A DNA stretch of 64,000 bases, from positions 2,388,446 through 2,452,445 of the forward strand of contig JANVCC010000077.1 of NCBI GenBank assembly GCA_025345505.1, read 5' to 3'. How positions within the stretch are numbered: position 1 is the first letter of the stretch; each line of letters opens with the position of its first letter. Below the pieces are notes generated by a model. That model was not told the DNA's origin, searched no databases, and worked only from the letters and a program-made list of their open reading frames with translations. The DNA comes from Todiramphus chloris collaris. Taxonomy: Eukaryota; Chordata; Aves; Coraciiformes; Alcedinidae. Below are positions 1 to 13,147 of the stretch, one piece after another. The position numbers were made by a program, and so were the translations under genes.

Positions 1-3000
1 GTTGCATCTCTTAAGTCAACTTCTCTCAATGGGTTGCATTTGGATCCTTCTAATTCTGATGGCATAAAAACTGTCAAAACCTTTCCCTCCAGCAGGAAAA
101 TACTCTCCCCTGCTCTCCCCTAGGAGCACTGCTTTAACTGTTTTATCACTAGTAAGGGATTCCAACTAGGTTGTAATTAGCACGTTCAGGATAGAACACC
201 TTCTACAAAAAAGGGCCTGACAAATGAAACTCAGCTTTTAAGTCACAGGACAGTTTTCCTATCTGGGTTTCTGCTCTATGCAATAAAGGAGGACTCATTT
301 TCCCTCTATTTCAAGTGACTCCTCCTGAGTTACGTGCCCAGTTTCCACTTCATGCAAAATTCCAAGCAGTAAAGTGAACTACAGAAGATCCCTGGGCAGA
401 CAGATCTCATCCCAGAGAGGAGAGGGCCAAAGGAAAGCTCAGGTGTGCAGAGCTGCACTGTGCAGATACATGTTGCTTCAGAGACATCCTGGGATGCTTC
501 TAGGACAGCAATGAAGAACTAAGCCACACATTTGCTGGGCACTGGAAGGAGGCATTGCTTTGTCTCACCCTTACACCAAAGCTGCTTTATAATCCAGGCT
601 ATCAAAGTTCAACCTTGCCACTACAGCTACAAGAGGAGATTCTCTATTTATCTTATATTTCCTCCAGGTAAACAACAGTCCATGCTGCAGCTAAAGCCAG
701 CTATTCAGCTCCTTCTGCTGGGCAGAGTGGTCTCACTTTCCAGGGATGTTACCCCCCTCCTTCTGCAGAGGACAGAGTAGGAGGCCTTGAGTGAGACGAT
801 TGCTCCTAGATTTCAGCACAGCTTTCTAAACTCCTGCTCTAACAGCACTTCTCCTGTGTGAGGAATTGCAGCAGTGGTCACCTATCAACCTCAGTAGAAC
901 CTGAGTCTGATCATACAAGGGAAATTGAAGTTCGGGGTGAGGATCTTTTGCAAAGTAAGATGTAATCACCTTTCATACATTAGATCACTTCCTCCCACAC
1001 AAAAATCCACTCTCTCCATTCCAAATATACACGAGTGGCTTGCCAGGGAAAAGGACAACAGATCCGTGCAAGGTACTACAATAGACAGCAACTTCTGCAA
1101 ACACAAATTCTGGGCCTGCAGCTACACACACAGGCACACATCACTGCTTGACCTGTTTGTTATCCACTGCCTTCCTCCCAGCCACTGACTCCTGGACTTG
1201 CCTTCCAGTTAGGCAGAGGAGCAGAGAAATCCTCCAATTCCTCTCATTCTGTCTGTCCCAGGCTGGGAAGCACTGATCGTGGCTGCCAACTGCATGGAGA
1301 AGCCACATACCCAGCTGGGGAGAGATGCAGCCTCCTTCCAGAGCTTAGGTTTTCTGAGGAGAGACCGCTCTTCAGCAGCGCTCTACCCCCAGTACTGAGA
1401 TTACTGTTTTGCCTGTTGTTGTTCTCACCTTGCTGTCTGGCACACACTACACATGATACTACCTATCAGTGGCTCTGAATGACCAGATGTTGGCCCACTC
1501 TAGAAACTGAAACACTGAGTTAAGGAGGATGGAGCCCCACGGAGGTCCCATGACACTGGGATGTATTAGTAAGGCTCTCTGAACTGTCATTAATTCTGTC
1601 CACAAACACCTCCATTGCTTACATCTTCAGTCCTGCAGCTTTCAATTCTACTGCTTCTACTGCTCTTTGAGAAGAAAGCCCTTCAGGTGACTCCTCCCTA
1701 CACAGAGGGAGAGGAAAAAAGAGACTGCATGGGAGTAGGAAGGGAGTAAGGAGAAAAAAAGTTTTCCTATGAAGAAAAATAATCAAAAGCGTTAAAAATC
1801 CACTTAGAAAAGAGGGTCCTACAATGTGTTTATTTAGCAGTTCTATTTTTGATCCTACAAGTAATGGTGGCTTCTTAGTTTTGACAATTTCCCCTTGCAA
1901 AGTGCTTTCACAGCAAAAGTTACAGCCATTTCCAAGATTACACACGTTTGCTTTCTTTCAGTGGTGCAGAGGGTACCACAAACATATATGAGGTTTGGAA
2001 TTTAAACAGTATTCTGGAGATACAGGGCCCCTTGTAACCAAATCACAATTTTGGTTTTTTTTCCTTAAAGACTATCTGTAGCCAGTGGATGTTCTGTATG
2101 ACCCGAGATTTGCTGAATGAAGCAGCAGAGCTTTCAGTGGATGTGTCACTTAAGAGGACTAATGTAGCATTCAACATATCAGATTACTATTCAAAAGTCT
2201 TTAAGAGAAGATATTTGACACTTTGTGACTGATACATAAAGTTACCGGAAAGACAACACGGATAAATGGTTTCATGAGAGAATCAGATGAGCATCAGCCA
2301 GTAGAAAGACACTGCTCAGAGGTACACTGACAAATCTGAAATATCATGCTGGCTTCATACAGATACTATGACAGGCAAAGGTATACAACAGAAGTCAATG
2401 ACCCATCCCAGACCTACCATCACAGTTGTATGCCCAGGTCTACAGAGAATAGAAAAAATGTTACATTTTGATTAAGTTTTGACTTAATTACCAGAAAAAA
2501 AATGCAAGCAAAAGTATAATTTGTATTCCCCAGCTGCAGCTTCCATTACATCAAATTCATTGTCAAGGTCAAGTGGGCAGAATAAACCTTGCTACATGCT
2601 ACAAAGCATACACATCAGCTAAAAGGTTGCACCTTGGAAATAACGGGATGAGAGTCCTACTCGCCTTCAAGATGAAAATGGCATAGACACCTCTGTTCTT
2701 AGCATGTGACACTCAGAGATCTTAGCAGCTTAATTAGCCAACTTCACTTTTATTTCTTTAACTCTAATGGAAATCCAGCTGCATTAATGGTGGCTTGCAT
2801 CTGAACAAGGCACGCATGAAAAAGCAAAGCCCATTTAGCAAAGAGCTACCATACAAGAATTTCTGCACTGTTTGGACTACCCAACTCATAGCACCCACTT
2901 GCAGCTGTGCTCTGCCCAGCCCTCCCAGACACTGGCAGCCCAGTGTTTAGTCCACTAGTTATTCCCAAAGCCACATTTCTGTATCATTCTTTCTCCTTCC

Positions 3001-3429
3001 TCTTCTCCTCCCTAAATGCAGGCTTCTGTTTTTCTCTGGTTCTACCTAAAGTCTCCTGAAGAGACAGTAGAGGCTTAGGGCTAAAACAGAGAGACAGATC
3101 CTGGTGGATCCCCAGTAAGGATAAGACAGCGTAAGACCATTCCCATGTGCTTGGGACAGCCCACAATGCTACAGAGAGGCCTTTTTCTAGCAGCTGAGAT
3201 TTCTCCCCAACAAGCGTGGCACAGGTTGCTGCAGTTCATCTGGGAGATGTGCATATATACAGGACAAAGCACTGGAGCTGTACAGTGCCCTGCAATGCAT
3301 ATACAGCTATGTATAGTATGTGGTTTGTACAGATACATACAGCCATGCTATTTTCAACAGACCTGGTACAAGGAAAGTGGTGGTATTTGAAGTAGAAGCC
3401 ACAGACAACTAATGCCCTTCCATGGCAGT

Positions 3430-3512
3430 TAGAAAAAAAAAAAAAAACTCAAACCAACCATCCAAACAGACCCAACCAACCAAAACAAGCAAAAAAACCC
3501 AAACCAAAACAC
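3430..3512. repeat. A/C-rich low-complexity block (CAAA/CCAA-like)
   Basis: After a run of A the sequence consists almost only of A and C with irregular CCAACC, CCAAAC and CAAAAC units (for example ACCAACCAAAACAAGC). It is not a clean tandem repeat. Similar but shorter blocks recur elsewhere in the window. Confidence 0.85.
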
Positions 3513-6276
3513 CTATTGTGTGTCCCCACAGCAACGTAACAGTGTTCTCCAAGGTGAGGCCTTTCCTATACACACTAGCAGTAGCTTTAAAACTAAAAAG
3601 CTGCTTTAGAACCCATTTTTGAATGCATGCCTTGTGCTGCAGTAACTGAGACCATTCCCTTTTCATTACTTTAACCTGCCACCTATCCGTGGAGAGTCCA
3701 TGACTCTGCCACGAGTAGGACCTGAAACCAACCTGGACAAAGAGAAGTTACTATGACTCTAAGTCTGGTTTGCTTCATCGAAGGTCTGCACAAGCACAAA
3801 GGAGAAATATAGGTGCTGTGGAAGGTGAGACCGGTGCTTTTAGAGGTGGCACCAAAAACTGTAAAACTCTTCTCTGTACAAAGTCAGGCCAGTTTCAATG
3901 CTGCTTCACATAGTTTTGAGGGAAGGGACCTATTTCTGAAACTGCTGGAAGCAGAGTCAAGGCAACCCATATGAAACTTGATCTAAAACAAGACTAGAAT
4001 AGTTTCAGAGTACTCACACATCTTCTCACATCCATTTTAAGATGTGTCTTTAAAAAGTTCAAGTTTTTGCCTAGGTGGGATTTATAATACAGTTCTTAAA
4101 CCATCATACAATTTACAGGAGAGCAGGATGACTTGTTGGCACTTTGGCAATGCCCATCAAATAGTAAAAGGTCACCTTTGCTGTCACAGTGTAATGGAGA
4201 TTAAAATATTTCTTCTATGTCATTCAGCCTGTTCAATGGCTATGATGCAACATACCAGTTGCAGAAAAACTAGGGATGCTACATTTAACTTGGTAAATTT
4301 GAGGAGGACTTAACATCAATTATATTTATTTTGGGATAACATCAGAACACGACAACGGTGCTTTATGTTTTTTCCTGCTGAGGACTGCAGCTTGAAGTTA
4401 GAGAGCCAGCAGATGTGTCAATCCATTCCACTCCCTTTAAACAATATACACTCAAATAAGTTTTCTTCTGTTTCACCTGCTGTATTTCTGTCTACTAGTA
4501 AAAGAGTAGTACCAAAGAGATTTTAGGCATTGGGCATGGCATTTTCCATATCAGGTGACCTGTTAGGACACCTCGCTCAGAAAAAAGCTCAGAACCATTA
4601 AGACGAAGCTCCACCTGTTCCTGAAGAAAGTGTACCTAATTATCTGACAGAGCAAGAGACTGAACTTGACGTCTGTGAGGCTCCTCCAATCCCATCTGTC
4701 AAACCAGAATTTTGCATTTTACACGTGTACTCATGAACACACATACTACACATTAAAGTTATGAGGTGTCTTGAGAAGGCAATTTGGTTGCTCCTCTGGC
4801 TATCTGGATTTATACTTATTGTCAGATCAAGGAAAGCAGACCTACAGTTTTACTGCTCAAGCTATAGTGTAGAGCGTCAGTAGTGCTTTCCAAATCTTCC
4901 TTATTCAATCTTCCTGATTTCCTTGGCACTGGTTATTTCAGATTCCTCCTAGTCTATCACCAAGGTAACAGTTCTTTTCCCCAACATCTTCAAAATCCTC
5001 TATCACTGCTGCTCCTCATTGCTAGAGCCCTGATCTGCCATTCAACCTCTTCTGCACAGACACCTCCTGCCTTCTTTGCTCCCTTTCCCAGCCTTTCAGC
5101 ACACTGCTCTGCCGAAGGCTCTTGGCACAGCAGCGCTCTGATACTTCAGCCAGACTCCTACCAAGAGCACATCCAATTCAGTTGTCCCATCGTGAATTTT
5201 CAAGTCTGTGTGTTGTGCCTTGCTTTAATGTCCAACTACACGCTTTCATGCGTTCTGCTCCCTTGGCATTTCTCGCTCCTTCAAATCCTTCCATTCTTTC
5301 TTATGAGGTCTCATCAATTTGAGTAGGTTCCCTCCTCCATGGTATCAAATAACTTGAAATTCTCAAATACTTCCTCTAACATAAGCCTCACCTATCCCAA
5401 CTTCCTGCCTTGCCAAACATGCTTAGCTTTGTTCTTCTCTAAAAGCCTTTAAAAATACCAAATAAATATCACTTTCCACTGTGAAAAACCTTTTGGTTGT
5501 AATAAGATGCATGCCAAATTGCCACTTGCCCAGGACCCTTTGATGCACAGATCTCTTTCTCTTTGTTTAGGCTGCAGACTATTTGGGACAGGAACCTTGC
5601 CTTTAAGCAGCTAAAATACCATGTACATTTCCAGCCCTGCATAATCAGTCTCATCTCTCCCAGGCAAAGGGCCAACACTCATGTGTTTTTCCTTCCAAGT
5701 TCTGAGCGCCCCGTTTCACATACCTCTCCTTCACCTATATTTTATAAGCTTGCTCTTTTCTGCCTCCATAAATAAGTGTGGAAGTTATCTGCAGCACTTC
5801 AGGAGCCAACCAAGTAAGGGAGTAATTTCCTTTGCTCAGCTAGTGTTTGTACATGCCCCCAACTTTCTGTGACCCCATCCTTGTTTGATACACTGGTAGG
5901 GTGGGGATAGCAGGAAATTGGGCTAGAAAATAGCCAATTAATGATTTCTCAGCAAAATGCAACAGCCCCAAACCGACATCTTCCAAACCACAAAAGAATT
6001 TTCTTTCAAAATACTTTCCCCTCAGTCAGCAGTCTGCACTTGCCCTCCCCCACTCCTCTGCTCCACCCCCCTACCCCCCCCCCCTTTGTCAGACCTGCTT
6101 CTGGAAAAAGTCTTGCTGTTCCAGAAAGCAATGCATTAATCCAACATGGGCTTTGTTTTACTTGTCTAAGTATTCAGCAGTGAAAATAACTGTCCACAGT
6201 TATCAAAATGTGTTCATCTGCAGACAGGAGCTCTTCAGCTATTATCCTCTTCTCTTATTTAAAAAAAAAAAACAAA

Positions 6277-6311
6277 GGGGGGGGGGGGGGGGATAAAAAT
6301 AAAAATAAAAG
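6277..6311. repeat. G16 homopolymer followed by (ATAAAA)n
   Basis: Twelve A, CAAA, then 16 consecutive G residues (6277-6292), followed by ATAAAAATAAAAATAAAA. A C-rich run (ACCCCCCTACCCCCCCCCCC) lies about 200 bases to the left at 6063-6084. Confidence 0.92.
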
Positions 6312-9300
6312 AGGGAAAACCTCATGTTAACAGATAGAAAAAAACAATAATGACATTTCTTCTAAACAGTTTTGTATTGCACATACTGTTTCTTCAACCA
6401 GCAAGGGGCAATAAACATTTACTACTTTCCTTGGAGCACAGAGGAGGAAAATAAAATAAAATAAAAAAATTAACAAACTAAGTCTGAAGCTGCTCTGTGC
6501 TGGTTTGATTTAGCATGAAAAAGCATCCTTTTGCTGTAAGTGACAAACATCTCACAAGCACTGAGGACAAGCATGGAAAAAGAGTGAAAACAAATGGGAG
6601 AAGTCCTGTGGGTAATAAGGGGGCTGCCAAAGAAGGCAGAGCATCTCTGGTGGGACACAGGAAAGGGTAAGAGAGCAGAAGCACACCATCCAAGCTGTAT
6701 TACCACTGCTGATCAAGGTCTCCCTCCACAGCTAGAAAATTGTCTGCAGAATGACCCACTGAGGCTGGAACATAGTGTTCAAGTATGTTCAAGAGGGGGT
6801 TCAAGTATCAAGACCACTGAGTGACACAACTGCCTTCCCTCTATGCCCCATCCATCTGTCCCCATCAAGCTCTTTCTCTCTGTAAGTTAGACAAGCAGTA
6901 GGAAGACCTATAGTTTCCAAGTTCCAACTTTAACTCTTTCATTGAATAGCTTATTTCTTGTGCTAGCAGCTACTCTTAAATATTTGGCAGAAACTCAGTC
7001 CTTGTGTCACTGTATCTTTGATATGAGTAACTTGAAAGTACTTTCCTGCATTGTAATGGCTCCAGTTGGAAGTATTGGGCACAAAACCAAAGCAGCAATA
7101 ATATCAGATATCTGGTGTATAAAACAGGCATGTAAACTCCCCACTTTTCACAATCAAACTGTAACAGCACAAATGGTTTCCCAAGAAATTAAGACTGTAA
7201 ACAATCTTAAGACCTCTTCTTCCAGGGGAAGTTCCAAAGAAATGCATGTGTAGGATTAGCAGTTTACCCAGTATAAGAGAACATGAACCCTGCAGATTTC
7301 AGGTCCAACAAGTGACAGGACTGAGGAAAACCACAACAGTTCAGGCTCCTCCTCACAATCCATATTTGTATTATTGGAGTTTGTAAGGTACAGACAAACA
7401 TTTAGAAAGAGTACCACATATAAAACCACTTAACATTAAAAACAAACAAACAAAAACAACAAGAAACCCTAAGCTCTGCAACTACATAAGAAACATAAAC
7501 CAATATAATCTCTTAGATCTGGGCACAGCACAGACCATTTTAAATAGAAAAGTTCAGCAACAAATGTCATCTGCTTCTCTTTATAAAAACAGACTACAGC
7601 TGTTCTCTTTTTCAGCTATAAAAAAAGGAACACTACTATGATATTCAATAATTTGTCCTTGACATTTCATATTCAGAGCCAGTAACATTGCTCCCAAATA
7701 TCTGAAGTTCAGGGATGCTTAGCCTCTTCAGATGGCTTTGGAAAGGGTAGAAATAAATAAGCCGTATGTTACCCCTAATAATTCTCCCCCATTAGCACTA
7801 ACACCTATCCCTTCTGTACTCGGCTTTCTCAGTGTTTTTAGTACCCAAGTCACTTAGAAAATCCTGGTTATCAGAAACAATGCTGAATTCCTTCAGTTCT
7901 GACTTTTAAGTGATTCCTTCATAGACTTGGTAAAAATGCTTATTAGTGTTATCCAAGCATAAATTTAAAGGGAAGCATCCTTTACAGCTTGCTTTTAAAC
8001 TCAGTGAACTCTCAGTGCTAACAAGCTAACCAACCCAACAGCAGGGACTATCTCAAGCAGAATATCACTGGGTGGGAAGAATTTCAGCCAAAATGTTTAA
8101 TTGAATTTATTTCCAAGAAACAGGCCAAGTGGGGGAGGGGAAGCTGTTTTGCTTGTGTTGAACAATTCTGGCAACCTCCTGTTTGAGCAGCTCTAGTTCT
8201 TCTGTGCTTTGGAGCAGGGACTTGAAGGCTGGCAGGCAAGGGAGTGTGTACACTTCAAGCACTCTGTCATTTCAGTGCAAACCCACCCAAATTTGGCCTT
8301 GTTTAAAGTCTTTTGGGCTGGGATGGAAGGAAAAGATGGGAGAAAGAATCTCTCCTGACCTCACATGAACTGTGATCTGTTAGAGAACAGCAGGGTGAAC
8401 ACCCAAAGAGACTTGCAGTTTTAAGAAGTGCAGTTTGGAAGGCGTACATGTCTGTACAGGCTACAGCTGTGCCAGATGATGAAGCCACTGTCTCCAATCT
8501 GTCCCCAAGCATTCAAATCACTTTCTTTGCTTCCAATGAGCCTGTTCTTGTAAAAGCTCCATAACCTACTATTTCAGATGACACTAAACAGATTATTTTT
8601 AGCCCATCTGGTGAGCTCCGGCTGGAATACATTGGAAATAGCTTACAGAAGCAGCTCAGCCTTGGAGGGTGCCCCAAACCTTGAGATGCTGCAGTTTGTA
8701 CCAAGTTCAACTGCTGAGATTTAGTTTGAGATAAAGCACACATTCTCCAACACGCTCAAAAACCCAGAACTGCTTGTGCCTAATAGGGAAGAAACTGCAA
8801 TGGAACACGAGAAAGGCAGGGATGGAAGAGAGCCTGTGGTGGGGGAGACTGCAAGGAACGACACTGTGACAGTGGTCAGAGGGCAGGTCTGGAGAAGATG
8901 CACACAGATGGTAGGCATAAGAGCACAAGAGTGAAAACCTGGGAATACAACTACAGTCCTTGAGTCTTATCAGTCAGCTATGCAGTCAACTAAAACTGAT
9001 CATGCAGTCTTAACATTTTATGGAGTTTTGTTTGCAATACTGTATGAATATGAAAGGATATATTTGTATAAACAAATTGTTTAGAAAACTGATTTCCAGA
9101 AATTCTTCCAGTTAAATTGCCAGTAACTATCTGGCAGACTTCGACAATGCAAAGTAAGTATCTCCCAAACACTTGGGATACAGAAAGAGGCACAAATTCT
9201 TTTTCACAAGCGAGCACATGGAGCCTTTTTTTTTTTTTTTGGTACCTTTAGGGTGTATTTGGTGTCTGAGAAGCAAGACCTTGTCTTCTGAGGGTAGCTC

Positions 9301-10373
9301 CAGTTGTTGCAAGGTCAAGCTACAGGAGGAAGAATACTTCTCTGTTTATTATGGTTTCCTTAATAATCTTCGAGGCAAAGGTAAACGGTCACTGAAAAGT
9401 TCTATGCACTTGACATACATGAGTCTGCACAAAGAACTGACACCAAATTTCAGAAGATAAATTTGCTACCTTAAAAGTACATTCTCTCCTTAGTAGGAAA
9501 AGGCACCTTTTCCTCAACTCAAAAGCTTCTCTTGTTCTTAAATACAGTTCCACCCCCTCAGTAAGGTTGTCTTAAAGTTACACAGAGGCAAATGGTGCTT
9601 TCCACCACCTACTTCCTTTTTGAAGTACAACAAATACCAAATCTGGACAATCTTGCAAGATGAAAAGAAGGGGATAGAAGTGGGTACCTTTTCTTTTAGA
9701 AAGATGATTCACATGCACTCAAGAAACACTTGGTTTGGAAGATTCCTCAGACTTTACCCAAATGCAGCTTAAGAACACAAGCTGCTCCCCCCACCCCACA
9801 ATGCTCTCTGTCAGATCATCAAAGCTTAAAAAGAAAAAAAAAAATTAAAGAAGAAACGCTGCTAATGCTGCTATTTTAAACACCTAGGACTGACACCAAG
9901 AAGTCTCTCTTGAGTAACCAAGCACTATTTGCAATGAAGAGAGTAGACTGAAACGATTCTCTCATCTTTCCACACCAAGCACTTTTCTAGTGTGTACATC
10001 TTTGACCATAGCTTTTTGGCATTCTTCTCATGTTAATAGCCCTGAAAGTATCACTTGTCCTTACTGAGGTAGGAAAGACCAAGTATGAATGTGCCCAAAG
10101 TTAAAACACAGCAGATGTGAACCTTCCCAAGCAGCACGAGGAGTCACACTGCAGAGTTACGTTGCTTATCAGCCTCCAGATCTTGGGGTGCCTAACTCTG
10201 GCTCCAAGACATCCTCAAACTGCCAGGTATGAAATCCACATCTGAACTCTGGAGCTTCAACCTCTCTCTACAAGAGTACCAAAGGTGCAGAACCCAGCGC
10301 TCAACAGCTGAAGCTGCAGCATGGCTTTTGGTGCACCCTTAGGGGCTGGTGCCATAGGAAGCTATTAATTCAC

Positions 10374-10457
10374 CTCGACTCTGCTGCCTGTTGACTATCC
10401 CGCCCAGCGTCCATCGCCGGTCCAGGCGTCTCAGGTGTGCCTTGCGTCGCTTAGAAA
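10374..10457 (-). CDS. SH3PXD2A: SH3PXD2A coding exon, basic linker between SH3 domains 1 and 2 (84 bp, likely cassette exon)
   Basis: Read on the minus strand, the exon follows an acceptor ...CCAAACTAG and ends at donor CGAG|GTGAAT. A run of 14 T lies about 30 bases upstream of the acceptor and serves as polypyrimidine tract. It starts in phase 1, with TT completing a Val codon begun in exon 15219-15332, and ends with one base of the next codon. Its length of 84 is divisible by 3, so skipping would keep frame. The peptide starts SKRRKAHLRRLDRRWTLGG and closes NRQQSR; from memory this is almost identical to the human TKS5 linker after the first SH3 domain (human has GGMVNRQHSR). It is strongly cationic and has no enzymatic motif. 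Mammalian TKS5 isoforms are known that differ by 28 residues, and I infer this exon is that optional segment. Downstream exons (SH3 domain 2 onward) are not in the window. Confidence 0.94.
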
Positions 10458-12937
10458 CTAGTTTGGAACATGAATGGAAAGGAAAAAAAAAAAAAATTGA
10501 TGGGAGGGTGAGGAATAAAACCAAAACATGGCATTTAAAAGCACTGGTCTTGTTAGCAGGAATGGGTTAGGTGGGATGTAGACATTTTGGTTTAGTTTAT
10601 ATAGTACAGTGCAACAAGTTAGCTTCTTGAGCCTGAGCAACATGAACCACCTAGAACAGTCACAAATTGCCACCCTTGCTATTGTCTTTCCGTAAAAAAA
10701 AAACAAACCCAAACCAAACAAAACCATATACGTGCCCCAAAACAAGCTGCATGACCACAGACGACTTGTCCAAGGAGGCTCTAGTGGCAGGACAGATCAA
10801 CATTCTTGCTATTGCATCTCCTGGTTAGGCTGCATGATCTTTGGAGAATTCAGTCCATTGCATATGACATCAAACCCAACAGGGTTCTAACCCTCTCTAA
10901 GCACATTATCACACTATAAACAAAATTTAGAAAAAACAAAAAAAAACTTCTCGTGTGAGTTCAGTTGTAAAAGCAGCACTCGGAAACAGAACCCAAATGA
11001 AATGTCTGATGACTCCTTGTTTGCAACATGACTCATAATCACTGCTACAACTAATTATTATGATAAAAACTTCCAATATACTGATTACAAATATAAGGGA
11101 AAACCTAACCTTGCAATTATTGATCAGGCTCAAGAAGCTAACAGGCCAGGACTGAGAATTAGTTACACACTGAAACAATAATTTATGCTTTAAATATAAA
11201 ACAGAGATAAGACACCTATGGAAATGGCATTGAGAGAGCAGCTGTGCACAGAGGACACCACTTGTTTTTCTGGATTGCATATGTAGAACTCTACTTGCTT
11301 CCTCCTTCTGCTTGTGAAGGTGTGAATGAAACAGGAACTATTGGACTGGCACAGAATCCAAACACTTCCTTTTTTCCATTCAAGGGCTTCCACTCTAGTT
11401 TGGCAACTACTGCAAGGGTGGTTGGTGCTGCCACAAAGCAGTGCAAAATATTACACTTCAGCTATTGCTAGGATTCAAGCACAACCATTTTGCTGGCGAT
11501 ACTGGAAAGCTGTTCATAACTTCTGGTATCACATCATTAATAATAACTCAGTTCTGCTTATGTGAACTTATTTTGAGGAATACACCCTTATATTTATGAC
11601 AGCAGACACCACTGTCTTCTAGACTTGTGTTCTGTAGACAAGCAGGTACAGCAAAATTTTTTGATTGGGGAATAATTAACTGAACAAGTGAAAAAAAAAA
11701 CAAAACAAAAAAAACTTCCCTAAAAAGGGGCTTTTGCCTTTTTGACCTTTATATTTGTTAGGGCCTCAGACCTGACTTCTGCACCCAGCTCACTCTCCTC
11801 AATTTCTCCTTTGCTGTAATGCCTAAATCTTCCCTAGTCTCCCTAAGTGGAAGCATGGTGAGTCTTGCTGAATAGACACAGTGTCTAGTTCCTGGCATTC
11901 TGTACTTCTCCTTTGATCCCATGTAGATCAAAGAATCACCACAAATTTTCAGAAGAGATGGATTTCAAGTTTATAGATCACTGTGTTTTTGGCTAATGGA
12001 AATCAGTGATCCTCTTGGAAGCCCATGATGGCACAGATGATGAGCTGTCTTACTACTCCTTACTGGTAGTGTTTTTCTTACCAATTGGTTTAATCTGGTA
12101 GCTTTCTCCAAATCAACAGGACATTAGACTGCCAGTTACACACATGCTACACAGCAGGCAACACAGGACACCTCACTAGACATAGAGATTGTAGCAGAGA
12201 GAGAAGCTAAACTCACAGTAAGGCTGCCCACATTAGGAGGTATAAAAGAAGGGAGGAAATGAAACATGATTAAACTAAAGACTGCCAGAAAGGAGGGGTA
12301 AGGATGGAGTAGCAATTTGCTTCAGGTGTCAACACAAAGCTGTTAACCATAGCTCCTTGCTCACACTGTGAGTTTGGAGGATTCAGCCATCCAGGAGCAC
12401 CCCTTGAACAGAGTGGGTCACACAGATCCACCATGCTGTGTCCTCCTCACAATGTATGACTATCCCTGGTGACATATTTTATACCACGATGGTGCATTTG
12501 TACAAGTCAGGGTTTTTTCTCCTCAACAATACCGAATTTTGCCATTTGATCCCAGACTTGGACTTGGTTGGCCATGCCACAGTTAGTCACCAGGAGGTTT
12601 ATTTATCAACAAGTGTCTAAACCTTTCCAGAGAACATTTTAAGATGTTTACTTTAACAACTCCTGTGGCTGTGAATGTTTCTTTAGATTGCTTTCTGAAT
12701 GTTTTCCAAGCCTTGTAAGACAGCGTTGGTCTAAACATAGGCCCAGGTAGCTGTCGACACACTACCCTCATCCTGACAGAAGATGCTGTGCAGGCTCAGA
12801 TACTGGGAGGAAACACTTTTGTCTTTTTCAGGGAACAGACTATTTAAACAGAGACACATGGAAATATTACTGCTATGCAGAGGCAGCATTATTAGTAAGA
12901 TGTGTTCAGCACCTCCTTATCTTATCCTTATATAAAT

Positions 12938-13147
12938 ATGAGAAAAAACTTCTTCACAGTGCGGGTAACAGAACACTGGAACGGGCTGCACAGAGAGGTT
13001 GTGGGGTCTCCTTCTCTGGAGACATTCAAAACCTGCCTGAACATGTTCCTGCGTGACCTTATCTAAGTGATCCTGCTCCACCAGGGGGATTAGACTAGAT
13101 GATCTTTCAAGGTCCCTTCCAATCCCTAACATTTTGTGATTCTGTGA
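12938..13147 (+). mobile_element. CR1 LINE, 3'-terminal fragment
   Basis: The fragment corresponds to the end of CR1 ORF2 and the short 3' UTR. In the plus-strand frame it carries the characteristic ending ([14 protein letters not shown], then [16 protein letters not shown]) followed by the conserved tail with AGATGATCTTTCAAGGTCCC. It terminates in the imperfect repeat ATTTTGTG ATTCTGTG A. It is 5'-truncated to about 210 bases, as is typical of bird CR1 copies, and lies antisense to SH3PXD2A in an intron. Confidence 0.93.

Larger units (their letters stand above)
1..10373 (-). other. SH3PXD2A: SH3PXD2A intron (partial) downstream of the cassette exon
   Basis: I looked on the minus strand for the next expected exon, which encodes the second SH3 domain (YVTVQPY and GWWYIRYLGKEGWAPASYL type motifs), and did not find it. 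The intron therefore exceeds 10.3 kb and runs off the left edge. It holds no recognisable gene on either strand, only scattered short open frames of the size expected by chance. Low-complexity DNA includes an A/C-rich block at 3430-3512, C-run and G-run blocks at 6063-6084 and 6277-6292, (AAAC)-like sequence near 7438-7466, and a T run at 9226-9240. Confidence 0.85.

Noticed and set aside
1..10373. Possible SH3 domain 2 exon of SH3PXD2A
   Set aside because: I searched the minus strand for the expected YVTVQPY and GWWYIRYLGKEGW motifs and did not find them; the exon must lie beyond the left edge.
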